From CAYIHX01 sp964363305 (GTDB lineage Bacteria > Bdellovibrionota > UBA1018): a stretch of DNA of 64,000 nucleotides. How positions within the stretch are numbered: the stretch's first letter is position 1; each line of letters begins with the position of its first letter. The notes under the pieces were generated by a model, which did not search any database, was not told the DNA's origin, and saw nothing but the letters and a program-made list of their open reading frames with translations. Positions 16,589 through 25,436 of the stretch are shown piece after piece. Position numbers and translations under genes: made by a program. The stretch lies in the NCBI GenBank assembly GCA_964363305.1, contig CAYIHX010000018.1, forward strand, positions 4,189-68,188, in the 5' to 3' direction.

Positions 16589-18187
16589 TCACAGGTTTGA
16601 AAGAACGGCGGGCAAGGTCGAGCAGCCCGGTGGCTGCATTCTTTGCGCGACGTACTGGATCAGGGCTCGCTCTTCCGCAGGAAGAGTGCTGAGGCGAGCC
16701 CGCCGAGTTTGCAGATGCGCCTCGATTTCTGGTGTCTCATGGGGGGGCGTGCTCGTCGGACCTGAGCGGTAGGCCCCGCCCTCTGATCTTTGCGCAAACC
16801 GGATGGGGGTCCCGGGAGAAAAGCTCGGATCATAGCTGAGTCGAAGCGCTTGGCGGGATGTTTCCTGCCATCGAGAGATCGAACCGCTCCATGCCCGCAC
16901 GGAGATCGGGGCGTCCATTCCGGCGGCTCTTTTCCAGAGCTGTAATCTGAGCTCGGCATCTTCTCTGGATAGAGCCGCGAGAAGGTGAATCATGCCGGCG
17001 ATGGCTTTTTTTTCGGCCGGGTGTCGCATGATCCAGTCTAAAAGCTCGGTGCTCAACTGCCGCCGGTGTTCCATGGAAAGGTCTGAAGTAAGGGTCCCCC
17101 GTACTCGACCCCAAGTGCCTGCAGCACCTTCACGAACTTCTGGTGACGGGTCTTCATTCAGCCTCAGCAGCGCGATTCGGGCGTCCGCATTTTGAGCCGC
17201 GACTTGGGCCAGTCCGGGCGAGGCTCGTTCACGAATCCTCGGATCGCTGTCCCTGCTTAAAACCAAGAGTGCTGCGAGCGCATCGGGATGGCGTGGCGCA
17301 ACAGCTCCTAATGACTCGGTCGCGGCGAGCCTGACGCCGATGTCAGAATCTCGCTCGAGTCTGAATACTGCGGCGAGGGCCTCCCGGTCCCTGACTGCGG
17401 CTCCGCCCAGCGCGTTCGCCACAGCTTCTCGAACACCCGAGTCTTCATGCGCACTCAGGCGAAGCAGCGCAGCCCGAGCGTCGTCATGTCCGATCGCAGC
17501 TTGCCTCAGCGCTCTCGCGGCAGCTCCGCGTACGAACAAGTTCTGATCCTGACAGAGCTGAATCAGTGTTGCTCGCGTTTCTGGAGACGTTGCCCCGGCG
17601 GGCTCAAGTGCTTGGGCTGACCCGAAACGTACCGAGGAAAAAGGACTCGAGCTGAGGCGGATCAGCGCTGCTCGCACGTCCGCGTGCTCAAGCGAGCTCG
17701 GACCCAATGCTACGGCCGCGCTTTTCAGCACCTCCTCTGAAGAATCGTGTGTTAAATGCAGGAGCATTTTTCGCACCTGGATGTCGTGATTGGCCGCGCT
17801 CTCTAGGGCTTGTGCCGCTGCCCATCTTCTAAAATGGGATCTGGCTCCGGCCAGCTGAATGAGCGCTGTTCTGACTTCTTCGTAGTCATTCGCGACGGGG
17901 CCCAGTCCAAGGGCCGCCGTCCTTGAAAAACTTGCGTCAGGGTCTTGGGTGAGTTGTATAAAGAGCTCTCTGACATCGGCGCGGGTCGAGACGAGAGGTA
18001 CAAGTGATTCGACGGCCTTGAGTTTTTCCGTTCGTCTGGACCAAGGCGTGGCTTGGCTACCTATTAACAGCGAACTCAGGGGCTCCGGTGCCTCAGCCCA
18101 GAGGTGGGGGGCGAGAACGCACGTCGCGAAGATGATCGCGAGACATGTTTTTGACACAAGAGATTGAAGTGGAGCTTGAAACCTCAC
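16589..18187 (-). CDS. Exported HEAT-repeat protein
   Basis: This 532-residue protein has a signal peptide (LVSKTCLAIIFATCVLAPHL, cleavage near LWAEA). From about residue 60 to 360 come nine or ten tandem helical repeats of about 32 residues with the pattern D-A-R-A-A-L-x-R-L-S-x-D-x-x-x-x-V-R-x-x-A-A-x-A-L-G, i.e. HEAT/PBS-lyase-type repeats. The remaining 170 residues are a less regular C-terminal domain. HEAT solenoids bind proteins; a periplasmic scaffold is likely. It is monocistronic, and its stop is followed by the 38-bp repeat. Confidence 0.8.
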   Translation of the reverse strand: MRFQAPLQSLVSKTCLAIIFATCVLAPHLWAEAPEPLSSLLIGSQATPWSRRTEKLKAVESLVPLVSTRADVRELFIQLTQDPDASFSRTAALGLGPVANDYEEVRTALIQLAGARSHFRRWAAAQALESAANHDIQVRKMLLHLTHDSSEEVLKSAAVALGPSSLEHADVRAALIRLSSSPFSSVRFGSAQALEPAGATSPETRATLIQLCQDQNLFVRGAAARALRQAAIGHDDARAALLRLSAHEDSGVREAVANALGGAAVRDREALAAVFRLERDSDIGVRLAATESLGAVAPRHPDALAALLVLSRDSDPRIRERASPGLAQVAAQNADARIALLRLNEDPSPEVREGAAGTWGRVRGTLTSDLSMEHRRQLSTELLDWIMRHPAEKKAIAGMIHLLAALSREDAELRLQLWKRAAGMDAPISVRAWSGSISRWQETSRQALRLSYDPSFSPGTPIRFAQRSEGGAYRSGPTSTPPHETPEIEAHLQTRRARLSTLPAEERALIQYVAQRMQPPGCSTLPAVLSNL

Positions 18188-18247
18188 CTTGTCTGATCGG
18201 CGGTCCGCGCGAAATAAAGCAGAAGATGTTACTTTTCACGAGTTATA

Positions 18248-18904
18248 TTACTCGTTTTTAGATGAGGGTGGTTTAAGTTTGCCTCCGAAATGCTCGAGGA
18301 GCGCTTCTAGGGCCTTCTGGTGAATCTTCGGCCCCGTGATCCTCAGCTGCCAAAGCGCGACCTCGGGAAAAGACAAATATATTTCCGCGCGACGCAAAGT
18401 ATTGAGGTCAGCGCTTTTGTCGGTTTCGAGGCGCTGAATCGTTTGTTCATTGAAGTCAAATGCCAAGGAGAATTCATTTCTCGACAATCCAAGGCTTTTT
18501 CGAAACTGAATAATGTCAGAGGCTGAAAAAGAATCTAGAAGCACGGGCTCAAAAACGAAGGAGGAGGGTCCTCGCCTTCCGATAGTGCCGAGGAGAATCA
18601 CCGGACTCTTCTCCGAAGGAGATATCCCTTGCGACCTGCAATACTCTTCGTATGCGGGATTGGCTTTCGATGGAATTCTGTCAGCGAATGATGGAAATAT
18701 TTTTTTCTTAGACTGATGTATTTTTTTGAAAAGGTCTAACTCGGGCCCAAGTGGGATGGCTCTTTTCCATCCCGCATAGTGGGGGTCATAGCGAAACTCG
18801 TAGAGGTCTTTCTCGAGGATAAACTGGAGTCTTCCGACATACATCCGACGTTTCCGCCCCTCCGAGTACACATCAAGCCGGTTTGGATCTTTTTGCAATG
18901 GCAT
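18248..18904 (-). CDS. HipS-HipB fusion: HipA-N subdomain plus XRE domain
   Basis: I choose ATG 18904; 15 more open codons upstream lie inside the kinase gene. Residues 1-125 resemble the N-subdomain-1 of HipA (MYVGRLQFILEKDLYEFRYD, PLGPELDLF, then PVILLGTIGRRGPSSFVFEP). This unit is a separate protein, HipS, in HipBST systems. Residues 135-190 are an XRE HTH (ASDIIQFRKSLGLSRNEFSL, NEQTIQRLETDKSADLNTL), the HipB part. The gene overlaps the HipT-like kinase by 32 nt. In HipBST loci HipS neutralises HipT and HipB boosts this; here both functions are probably in one chain, encoded after the kinase. Confidence 0.7.
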   Translation of the reverse strand: MPLQKDPNRLDVYSEGRKRRMYVGRLQFILEKDLYEFRYDPHYAGWKRAIPLGPELDLFKKIHQSKKKIFPSFADRIPSKANPAYEEYCRSQGISPSEKSPVILLGTIGRRGPSSFVFEPVLLDSFSASDIIQFRKSLGLSRNEFSLAFDFNEQTIQRLETDKSADLNTLRRAEIYLSFPEVALWQLRITGPKIHQKALEALLEHFGGKLKPPSSKNE

Positions 18905-19805
18905 CTGAAAACTCCTGGTAACGCTTGTCGATGAGCTTCTTGATCGCATTCTTCATCGCGCTCGAGCAAAAGCTGTTTTCGACGAGGGAGTGGATCTTCG
19001 TAGGCTTCACTCTTGAGAAAAAAATGCGAACTTGCTCCTCAAGGTCGAGGTCAAAAAACTCTTTTATGTAATCTTCGATGGAAGGATGCTCCGCATCGTC
19101 GGTTGCAATCTTTCCGGCTGGATTAAAATCCGCCTGAAGCATCGAACCGGACTCTAGGCTGAGATAAGAAACGTTGTCATAAATTGGAGAGAGCGTGGTC
19201 CTGGCCGAGGTTACGACGAGGCCGAGATTTCGACCGTGACGGTCATGGTTGCCGATGAGCGCATCGAAGAGGCAGGTATGAACAAAGACTTCGACGTCAT
19301 AGGGTCGCTTGGTATTTTCCGAGATCGCTCGAATGAGCGCCCGACAGTTGTATTTCTCGTTGGGCTTTATCGAATGATAAATATGACTGAGATTGGACAG
19401 TGTCCCGCCCTTTTTTATGAAGTTTTGCGTGACGTAAACCCGCTCGCCAGCAAATTCAATGATGTAGTAGTTCGCAACGGGGATGACGAGCATGTCGGCT
19501 ATTTGATTGCATAAATACTCAACTTCAGGGAGTTCTGGCGCACCTTGTTCTCTCATTTTTAGAATGTAGGAAACCCCAGCGAGGTCCGCCGAATACTTCT
19601 TAAACTTTCCATGGAAAAAACTGCTGTTATACGAACGAGTGAGTTGTCCGGTCTCTGGCGCTTTGCTTTCAGCAGATTTTTGCTGCAATCCCAAAAATTG
19701 AGGGAGCGTATTTACTTTGAACCAGGCCTTAAAGCATGCGCCATGGAGTCCGTAGTGCGAATCTGAAAAATTCAATGGTTGCAAGCATTTGAGGCAATTG
19801 TTCAT
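18873..19805 (-). CDS. HipT-like kinase (HipA C-terminal type) with Cys-rich N-terminus
   Basis: Starting at ATG 19805, the 310-residue protein opens with CLKCLQPLNFSDSHYGLHGAC, a Cys/His cluster like the short lead-in of stand-alone HipA-C proteins. It lacks the N-subdomain-1. The kinase core is complete: nucleotide loop region GKFKKYSADLAGVSYILK with the invariant Lys, catalytic loop LIGNHDRHGRNLGL (Asp and Asn), and metal-binding IYDNVS. The missing N-domain is supplied by the downstream fused protein. It should act as a kinase toxin; the target is unknown. The palindrome at 19809-19839 just upstream is the likely operator. Confidence 0.75.
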   Translation of the reverse strand: MNNCLKCLQPLNFSDSHYGLHGACFKAWFKVNTLPQFLGLQQKSAESKAPETGQLTRSYNSSFFHGKFKKYSADLAGVSYILKMREQGAPELPEVEYLCNQIADMLVIPVANYYIIEFAGERVYVTQNFIKKGGTLSNLSHIYHSIKPNEKYNCRALIRAISENTKRPYDVEVFVHTCLFDALIGNHDRHGRNLGLVVTSARTTLSPIYDNVSYLSLESGSMLQADFNPAGKIATDDAEHPSIEDYIKEFFDLDLEEQVRIFFSRVKPTKIHSLVENSFCSSAMKNAIKKLIDKRYQEFSDAIAKRSKPA

Positions 19806-19808
19806 ACC

Positions 19809-19839
19809 TATATATATCAGTATGTATCTGATATATATA
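19809..19839 (-). promoter_or_regulatory. AT-rich operator palindrome of the hipT-like locus
   Basis: Perfect 11-bp arms (TATATATATCA / TGATATATATA) with a 9-bp spacer end 4 bp before the kinase ATG at 19805. This fits autorepression by the HTH part of the fused antitoxin. Confidence 0.65.
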
Positions 19840-19915
19840 TATGGCAACTCATTCTTAATGTCTTTATGTATTAGTTTAACTCATCTCTAAAGAGGATCTG
19901 AGCTAGACTATTCAC

Positions 19916-20569
19916 ATGGGTCAATGGCTTTCCGCGCCGCTCAAGGAAATGAAGTTCAATCCGGATTATTTAGGATTCTGGACGGCGTTGTCACGTCCTA
20001 TTGGCGGCTTTCTTTTTGCCTGGATGAGACTCGTTGAGTGGACTTCTCGCGTAAAAGTGATTGGGTCATTGCCGGATCATCCGGAGGCTGTGATTTACGT
20101 GAACTGGCATCAGCATTTACCTTTTTTAATTACCCATCACGGACGTCTGGGACGCTGGATGCTTGTGAGTCGCGCCCCCTACATGGAACCGATCGCACGG
20201 TGGTGCGTTTACTCTGGCTTGCGGCTCGTTCGAGGGGGATCCGGAGATGGTGGCAGGAGCGCGGTTTTGTCGCTGCAAGAGTTGTTGAAAAAAAATGAGT
20301 CCATAGTGATCGCAGTCGATGGACCTGCCGGGCCCGCATTTGAGGTCAAGCGCGGCTGCTTGGAGTTGGCTCGGGCTACAGGCGCCGAGATCGTTCCCGT
20401 TTCTTATCGATGCCAATCAGCATCTCCCAATAAAAAGCGTTGGGATTATTCCCTTCGGCCCACCTTCTTTGATCAAATCGAAATCGAGTACGGCGATCCC
20501 ATCCGCTGCGATCCCGACAGATCCGATCAAGAGCTTCTATTGAGGATCAAACAAGCTCTAGGTCAATGA
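19916..20569 (+). CDS. DUF374 lysophospholipid acyltransferase-like protein
   Basis: The 217 residues match the DUF374/LPLAT fold. YVNWHQHLPFL carries the catalytic His region, LVRGGSGDGGRSAVL the R-G-S glycerophosphate-type motif, and VIAVDGPAGPAFEVKRGCL the D-G-P-x-G-P motif typical of DUF374, followed by GAEIVPVSY. The N-terminus has a hydrophobic stretch (PIGGFLFAWM) for membrane attachment. Members acylate lipid A-like or lysophospholipid acceptors; the exact substrate is unknown. It is monocistronic, divergent from the hipT-like locus. Confidence 0.8.
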   Translation: MGQWLSAPLKEMKFNPDYLGFWTALSRPIGGFLFAWMRLVEWTSRVKVIGSLPDHPEAVIYVNWHQHLPFLITHHGRLGRWMLVSRAPYMEPIARWCVYSGLRLVRGGSGDGGRSAVLSLQELLKKNESIVIAVDGPAGPAFEVKRGCLELARATGAEIVPVSYRCQSASPNKKRWDYSLRPTFFDQIEIEYGDPIRCDPDRSDQELLLRIKQALGQ

Positions 20570-20668
20570 GGTATGCTCCTTGCTTCCCCTCTTTCGGGTC
20601 GTCGGTTGAGGACAGGAAAACGATCAGGTGGGGCGTAGTCGCCCCCTCATGAGACAGGAGGAATCAAT

Positions 20669-20854
20669 ATGAAATCGGCTCGCACTGAAACTGAAGAGGA
20701 TGAGCTCCGCGAAGTCGAGATGGAGGTTTCACGGATGGAGGGTGAGGGGGGAGTGCCTCAGCCCGGGCGTCCGACCGTTGAACCGGCTCCTTTGACGAGC
20801 GTGGGCATAGGTCAGAAGGCTATTGAGAGAGGCGGGATTGCCCGCTCAGCCTGA
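20669..20854 (+). CDS. Small acidic protein, unknown
   Basis: This 61-residue, glutamate-rich protein (TETEEDELREVEMEVSRM) ends in a Pro/Gly segment. Support for it being real is a perfect AGGAGG seven bases before the ATG. A GC-rich hairpin (GGGGCG-TAGT-CGCCCC, 20630-20645) lies 23 bp upstream of the ATG and might affect expression. It precedes an exported-protein gene and may be cotranscribed with it. No homologue recognised. Confidence 0.5.
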   Translation: MKSARTETEEDELREVEMEVSRMEGEGGVPQPGRPTVEPAPLTSVGIGQKAIERGGIARSA

Positions 20855-20909
20855 GGTGCGGAGGCTATTTTTATTGTTGCGCGGTGCATTATATGTGCTA
20901 CTTGGCGGC

Positions 20910-21542
20910 ATGGAGATTATTCATTTGCGCGTCTGGAGACTTATCGGAGCCATCGCCCTTTTTCTGATGGTGTCGTCGTCGGTCCCTCAAAACGCCAACG
21001 CATTCTTCGAGGGGAATTATGCGTGGAACTCCGCATGTGCGCATAATCCTTGCCTCGCGTTCGTTTTTGATCGGACGCCTGAGTATAGCTTCCTCCGACA
21101 AAACCTTTCAGCCGATGCACAAGGGGGTGATTTCGCTCTCAATGCAGGTGGCCTTCGAGTGATGTGCCAATCGCAGTGGCCCATCGCGAACTGTGCCGTC
21201 TCAATTTTTCAGGGTGGACCGTCGTCTGAGAATAAAGTTCGGTTGCTAGCCTGGAATTCAGAAAACAACCAAGCGACCGTCCAGATTTCGGTGAGCAATC
21301 CTCGCGATGCCCAGAGACTATGGAGCCTGCTGCGCTCTACGAGCCAGCCCTCCGACGGTGGCGCGGGCCTGACCAGAAGACTCGTGGTGCAGACCGACCC
21401 TCGGACGCGAACTTACAACGACTGCAATCGGTCTTTGGAGTTCGAATGCAACCGTTCCTCGGTGGAAGAAAATCCGGTCTGCCAGGTAACCATGGAGACG
21501 GCGTCACGTTGCGTCTACCCCCCTCGGTGGGAACAAAATTAG
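20910..21542 (+). CDS. Exported protein of unknown family
   Basis: The open frame begins at 20823, overlapping the small acidic gene, but ATG 20910 puts a signal peptide at the N-terminus (WRLIGAIALFLMVSSSVPQN, cleavage near ANAFF), so I choose it. The mature 180 residues contain eight to nine cysteines in pairs (SACAHNPCLAF, CNRSLEFECNRSSVEENPVC), which suggests a disulfide-stabilised secreted protein. It converges with the next gene and the stops overlap by 4 nt. Confidence 0.6.
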   Translation: MEIIHLRVWRLIGAIALFLMVSSSVPQNANAFFEGNYAWNSACAHNPCLAFVFDRTPEYSFLRQNLSADAQGGDFALNAGGLRVMCQSQWPIANCAVSIFQGGPSSENKVRLLAWNSENNQATVQISVSNPRDAQRLWSLLRSTSQPSDGGAGLTRRLVVQTDPRTRTYNDCNRSLEFECNRSSVEENPVCQVTMETASRCVYPPRWEQN

Positions 21543-22624
21543 CGGGTCGAAGATATCCCGACCTTCAAGATGGGAAGCGGAAACCAGGTCACCAGGCCCC
21601 TGATCGTGCGGAGAGGGCGAATGGATTTTCCGGAATCATCTTTAAACCAAGAAAAATGGATGCAGTCGGCAACGTGCCACTCCTTCGGGAAGTCGTGCCA
21701 TCCATAGGCGATCCCGTGATGCCGAGGAAGAATGCCGACCCAGTCGTTTCCCGTGAGTCGGAGAAGATAGGATTTCGCGTCTCCGAGCTCAAAAGGTAGC
21801 TTGGCCTCGTGGAGCGCGAGCGCGATCCGACAGGTTTCAGCCAGCCGGGTGCTGGAAAAGGCGCTGAGCAAAACCTTCCATTTTTTGTCAGAGTCATCTT
21901 GGACCACGGCCATGTCGATGTGGGTCGAGTTCCCGCCACGGTAGATCTCCCAAGGATGGCAGCCCATCCGTTCCTTGTCGTTGTACCAACGCTCAAAATC
22001 TTCTGCCGAATCGGGATCGATCTTCTTCAGGCCGCCGTCCCGATGGTCAGCCCATCGGTCGTAGAGCGCAAAACCAGATTGGCCCAGGTCGAGTTCGGGA
22101 TGGGATTTTCGCCCATTGGCCAAATAGGCGACGCGGCAATAGTCGAAATATTTCCGTGCGGTCATGCTGTCGAGCTTCGTCTCCGGATATCCTGACAACA
22201 GGGCGACCATCTTCTTGATCTCTGAAGCCTTCAGCTCCAGATCGTATCTCAGGTATTCGGGAATCAGATCTCGGACGAATGAGCGAGGGATAATCCCCTG
22301 GCGCAGGTGCACCGAGACGCTGCGATTAAGGTGGCAATGGTACGCGACCGAGTCCTGCCGAACTTCCTTGTGGACCTGCCGCAAAAGCGAGGGAAGGGCA
22401 TCGAAAAATGTTTGGGTTTTCAGGTCGAACTCACATTCCTTTTCTGTGGAGAAGGAGTCCCAATCGCTGCCCGAAAAATAATAAATTCCGTTGTATTTCG
22501 TGACGCGCAGATATTGCCAGCGGCTCCGATGCGGAAGGTAGAACTCCCATATCAAGTCACCACAGTCTTGCCGTGGGACAAATAAGTGAAGCGCGGCGAT
22601 GATTTTCTTCAGTGTTTTATCCAT
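21539..22624 (-). CDS. Conserved-looking soluble protein, unrecognised
   Basis: The frame is open from a TTG at 22720, but that start falls on an 18-bp palindrome. ATG 22624 (MDKTLKKIIAAL) is the first good candidate, giving 361 residues; no strong ribosome site is visible. There is no signal peptide. The sequence is rich in Trp, His and Tyr (HHGIAYGWHDFPKEWHVADC, CHPWEIYRGGNSTHIDM) and looks like a folded cytoplasmic enzyme or adaptor, but I see no known catalytic motif. It is leftward and convergent with the exported-protein gene before it. Confidence 0.6.
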   Translation of the reverse strand: MDKTLKKIIAALHLFVPRQDCGDLIWEFYLPHRSRWQYLRVTKYNGIYYFSGSDWDSFSTEKECEFDLKTQTFFDALPSLLRQVHKEVRQDSVAYHCHLNRSVSVHLRQGIIPRSFVRDLIPEYLRYDLELKASEIKKMVALLSGYPETKLDSMTARKYFDYCRVAYLANGRKSHPELDLGQSGFALYDRWADHRDGGLKKIDPDSAEDFERWYNDKERMGCHPWEIYRGGNSTHIDMAVVQDDSDKKWKVLLSAFSSTRLAETCRIALALHEAKLPFELGDAKSYLLRLTGNDWVGILPRHHGIAYGWHDFPKEWHVADCIHFSWFKDDSGKSIRPLRTIRGLVTWFPLPILKVGISSTR

Positions 22625-22698
22625 AAAGTGCTCAGGTACGGCATCTCCTAGGCGATCCCAACTGAAAGTCCCGGACAATCTTTTTCTTCCGTGCCGAT

Positions 22699-22716
22699 CC
22701 GAAACACTTGTTTCGG
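22699..22716. repeat. 18-bp palindrome upstream of the ASH-repeat lipoprotein
   Basis: CCGAAACA-CT-TGTTTCGG has perfect 8-bp arms and is followed by GC and seven A on the + strand (T-run on the other side). It lies between divergent genes, so it may be an operator shared by both, or a hairpin. Confidence 0.5.
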
Positions 22717-22782
22717 GCAAAAAAAGAGTTTATCAGGCAGAGGTTGACTCATCGCATCAAAGTGGATAAGTCGCCAAGACTT

Positions 22783-25341
22783 ATGAAATTTTCCTGCGTA
22801 AGACTGAGTGTTTTCTTTTGTGTTTTCGCTCTGTTATCGGCTGGTTGCGATGGGTCCGATCCCGCGCTGACCTTTGACTCACCCGCTCTCGACTTTGGGC
22901 GGATCGCATTGACTGGAACCGCGCAGCGCACCTTAGTGCTGAAAAATCTGACCGAAAAAAGCGCGACTCTCAGGGATCTTTCTCCGGAAGCGCTCGGGGT
23001 CGCGGCGCCCTTTGAGCTTCTCGCTGAGTCGACTTGTACGACTGGAATGGTGCTTCAGGCCGGCTCCGGCATGTGCACGTTAGTCTTTCGGTTCTCCCCC
23101 ACGGCCGTGGGTGTCTTCGGCTTTCCTTTGAACCTCCGGTACCGTTTCGCAGAGGCCGATGCCGACCGCTCGACGGCGGCTCAAATCTCAGGCGAGGGAT
23201 TTCTCGACTGCGCATTCACCCCTGACCATCCGCTCTGCCCTGAAGACGCGGATCTCTCGTTCACGCCCGCGCGTGAACTCAATTTCGGACGGGTGGACGT
23301 GACCTTCGACGCGACTCAAATCGTCACGATCACCAACACGGATGCTGACGAATCCGTCACCTTGGGGACGATCAACCCCAGTACGCTGGGAATCTCCGCC
23401 CCCTTCACCCTGCTTCCGGGGACGACCTGCACAAGCGGAATGATCTTGGCCTCGCAAACTGGATCCTGTGTCATCGCGATTCGGGTGAATCCGGTTGCCC
23501 CGGGTGAAATGGCGTTCACGCTTTCAGTGCCTTTCACGGAGGAGCACAACACTCTTTTGGAGACGGCGCGGTTGCCGGTTCGAGCCGTCGGCAACCTGAA
23601 CTGCGTTCGGACTCCCGATCACCCGCTCTGCCCCGAAGACGCGGATGTCCATTTTTCGGGAGAGCCGGAAGTGGACTTCGGCTCGGTCGATATTTTCACC
23701 TCTTCTTCTCGGGTCATCACGGTCACGAACACCGATGTCGACGAGACCGTTACTCTCGGCGAGATCAGCGATGCGGCTCTGCATATCGGAACGGAATATC
23801 AAGTGATTGCCGGAACCACCTGCGAAACCGGGATGGTACTGGCGGCCAACGGTGGCAATTGCGCGCTCGTCATCGAGTACTTTCCCACCTCGAATGCCTT
23901 TCAGCGCGAGATCCTCGACCTCAGTTTTGTTGAGCAAAACAACACTCTGATCGAAGTCGCGAACGTTCGCTTCGTGGGGTACGGGATGCTCAACTGCGCT
24001 CTCGACTCGGGCCTCGCCGCATCTCGTGCTTCCGGCGTCACGGAGGCGCAAACGCGTAACGCCGCCGAAGCCGCTCGCGGTCGCACGGACGGAGCTGCGC
24101 TGACCTACGAAGACGGTCGCCGCCGCACCTACACGGATGCCTACAATGCGGCCTATGGCACCGCATACGATTTTGCTTACGGTACTTCGTACACGCGTGC
24201 GTACGATACCGGCTACCGCCGCGAGTATGATCGCTCCTATCGAAGCACTTACACCGACCGGTTCACCCAGCTTGTCAGCGACACGAGTGTCTGCTCGCGC
24301 GGGGCCACGAGTGGTCGTGCGGACGGAGAGACTGCGGGCTTCACGGACGGCTCTTACGACGGGTACGCCGATGGTTATGCAATCGGCTATCCGTTCGGCG
24401 GCGACGATGGATATTCCGAGGGCGTCGACTCGGCCTATGCGGATTGCACGGCCGCGGGGGGAACTCCCTCCTACGATGCGACCGAGCCTTTTCCGGGTTT
24501 CAGTGGTCCCGCCGCCAGCTCGTCCTCGCGAGGAGGAGAGCGACCTGGCATCTCACCCATGGATGCGGTCTTCGTGACGGGTTGCTACAATCAAGGTTAC
24601 AACACCACGCTCGACGCGAATGCATACTGGAACGCGTTCAACGCGGCCGTGGCGGCAAACTCGGAATACCAGCGTGGTCTCCGCGAGGGAACTTCCCAGG
24701 GCACTGCGAACGGTACTCGCGACGGGACGGCTCTTGGAAATACGAACGGTACGCTTGCGGGCGATGGCGACGGCGCCCTCCGTGGACGAAGCGATGGCGT
24801 GGCTGAGGCCTTGGTGGATGCGGAGTTGGCTGCCGAACCGGTCCGCGAGGGGATCTACAACGACTGTTACGCGAGTTCGTACGCGAGTGGCTATTCCGGA
24901 CAGTACACCTACTGGTACGATGCCGAGTACGATAGCGGGTATACCGACGGGTACAATGATGGGCATGACGACACCTTCGGAACCGGCTACAACGACGTTG
25001 AATGCTGCCGTTATGACTGGAGCGACTTTGATGGAGATTACATCTGGACCTGTACCCGCGGAAGTTTTGCGCAAGAGCGCTCACTTGCGCCGGGTCAGCT
25101 CACGCGGGGTCGCGGCTCACGCTACGGCACTGGAAAATCCTGGTGGGTCGCCTCGGGCGAAGGCACGATGGGCGATCGATTTGTCCGATCGCGCGCGCCT
25201 CTCTGGTATGCACGCGAGGCGGGCGTTGCTGCGGCTGCCAAGCTCGAGCTTGGGCGAGCCATCACGCGGGGCATGGAAATTCGATCCGCGTTGCGCCAGG
25301 AGAAACGCCTGTCTCCGCCCGCGACGCCTCGGCGTCGGTGA
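22783..25341 (+). CDS. Large lipoprotein: three ASH-like repeats plus Gly-x3-type tandem region
   Basis: ATG 22783 gives a lipoprotein signal with lipobox LLSAGC. Residues about 28-400 are three copies of a roughly 125-residue beta domain, each beginning L-x-F-G-x-V/I, containing T-C-x-T/S-G-M-x-L-x-x-x-x-G-x-C and ending with PDHPLCPEDAD. The fold resembles ASH/Spd-2-Hydin immunoglobulin-like domains. Residues about 416-770 are a tandem low-complexity region of short units such as DGYADGYAIGY and YNAAYGTAYDFAYG, a Gly every four residues with Tyr/Asp/Ala. A basic C-terminal tail follows. The protein is probably displayed at the cell surface; its role (adhesion, spacer) is inference. Confidence 0.75.
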   Translation: MKFSCVRLSVFFCVFALLSAGCDGSDPALTFDSPALDFGRIALTGTAQRTLVLKNLTEKSATLRDLSPEALGVAAPFELLAESTCTTGMVLQAGSGMCTLVFRFSPTAVGVFGFPLNLRYRFAEADADRSTAAQISGEGFLDCAFTPDHPLCPEDADLSFTPARELNFGRVDVTFDATQIVTITNTDADESVTLGTINPSTLGISAPFTLLPGTTCTSGMILASQTGSCVIAIRVNPVAPGEMAFTLSVPFTEEHNTLLETARLPVRAVGNLNCVRTPDHPLCPEDADVHFSGEPEVDFGSVDIFTSSSRVITVTNTDVDETVTLGEISDAALHIGTEYQVIAGTTCETGMVLAANGGNCALVIEYFPTSNAFQREILDLSFVEQNNTLIEVANVRFVGYGMLNCALDSGLAASRASGVTEAQTRNAAEAARGRTDGAALTYEDGRRRTYTDAYNAAYGTAYDFAYGTSYTRAYDTGYRREYDRSYRSTYTDRFTQLVSDTSVCSRGATSGRADGETAGFTDGSYDGYADGYAIGYPFGGDDGYSEGVDSAYADCTAAGGTPSYDATEPFPGFSGPAASSSSRGGERPGISPMDAVFVTGCYNQGYNTTLDANAYWNAFNAAVAANSEYQRGLREGTSQGTANGTRDGTALGNTNGTLAGDGDGALRGRSDGVAEALVDAELAAEPVREGIYNDCYASSYASGYSGQYTYWYDAEYDSGYTDGYNDGHDDTFGTGYNDVECCRYDWSDFDGDYIWTCTRGSFAQERSLAPGQLTRGRGSRYGTGKSWWVASGEGTMGDRFVRSRAPLWYAREAGVAAAAKLELGRAITRGMEIRSALRQEKRLSPPATPRRR

Positions 25342-25419
25342 TTCGGTGCGGGCCAAGGTTGTAGCCCAAAGATAGCCTGTGTTAAAACACAGTTAACTCA
25401 CCCATTTATACGCTTCTGG

Positions 25420-25425
25420 TATAAT
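25420..25425 (+). promoter_or_regulatory. Consensus -10 box close to a start codon
   Basis: A perfect TATAAT ends 11 bp before the ATG at 25437, with no clear -35 at ideal spacing (TTAACT at 25393). If used, the transcript would be almost leaderless. A 14-bp palindrome TGTGTTAAAACACA lies upstream at 25378-25391. Confidence 0.4.
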
Positions 25426-25436
25426 TGATCTCACGA

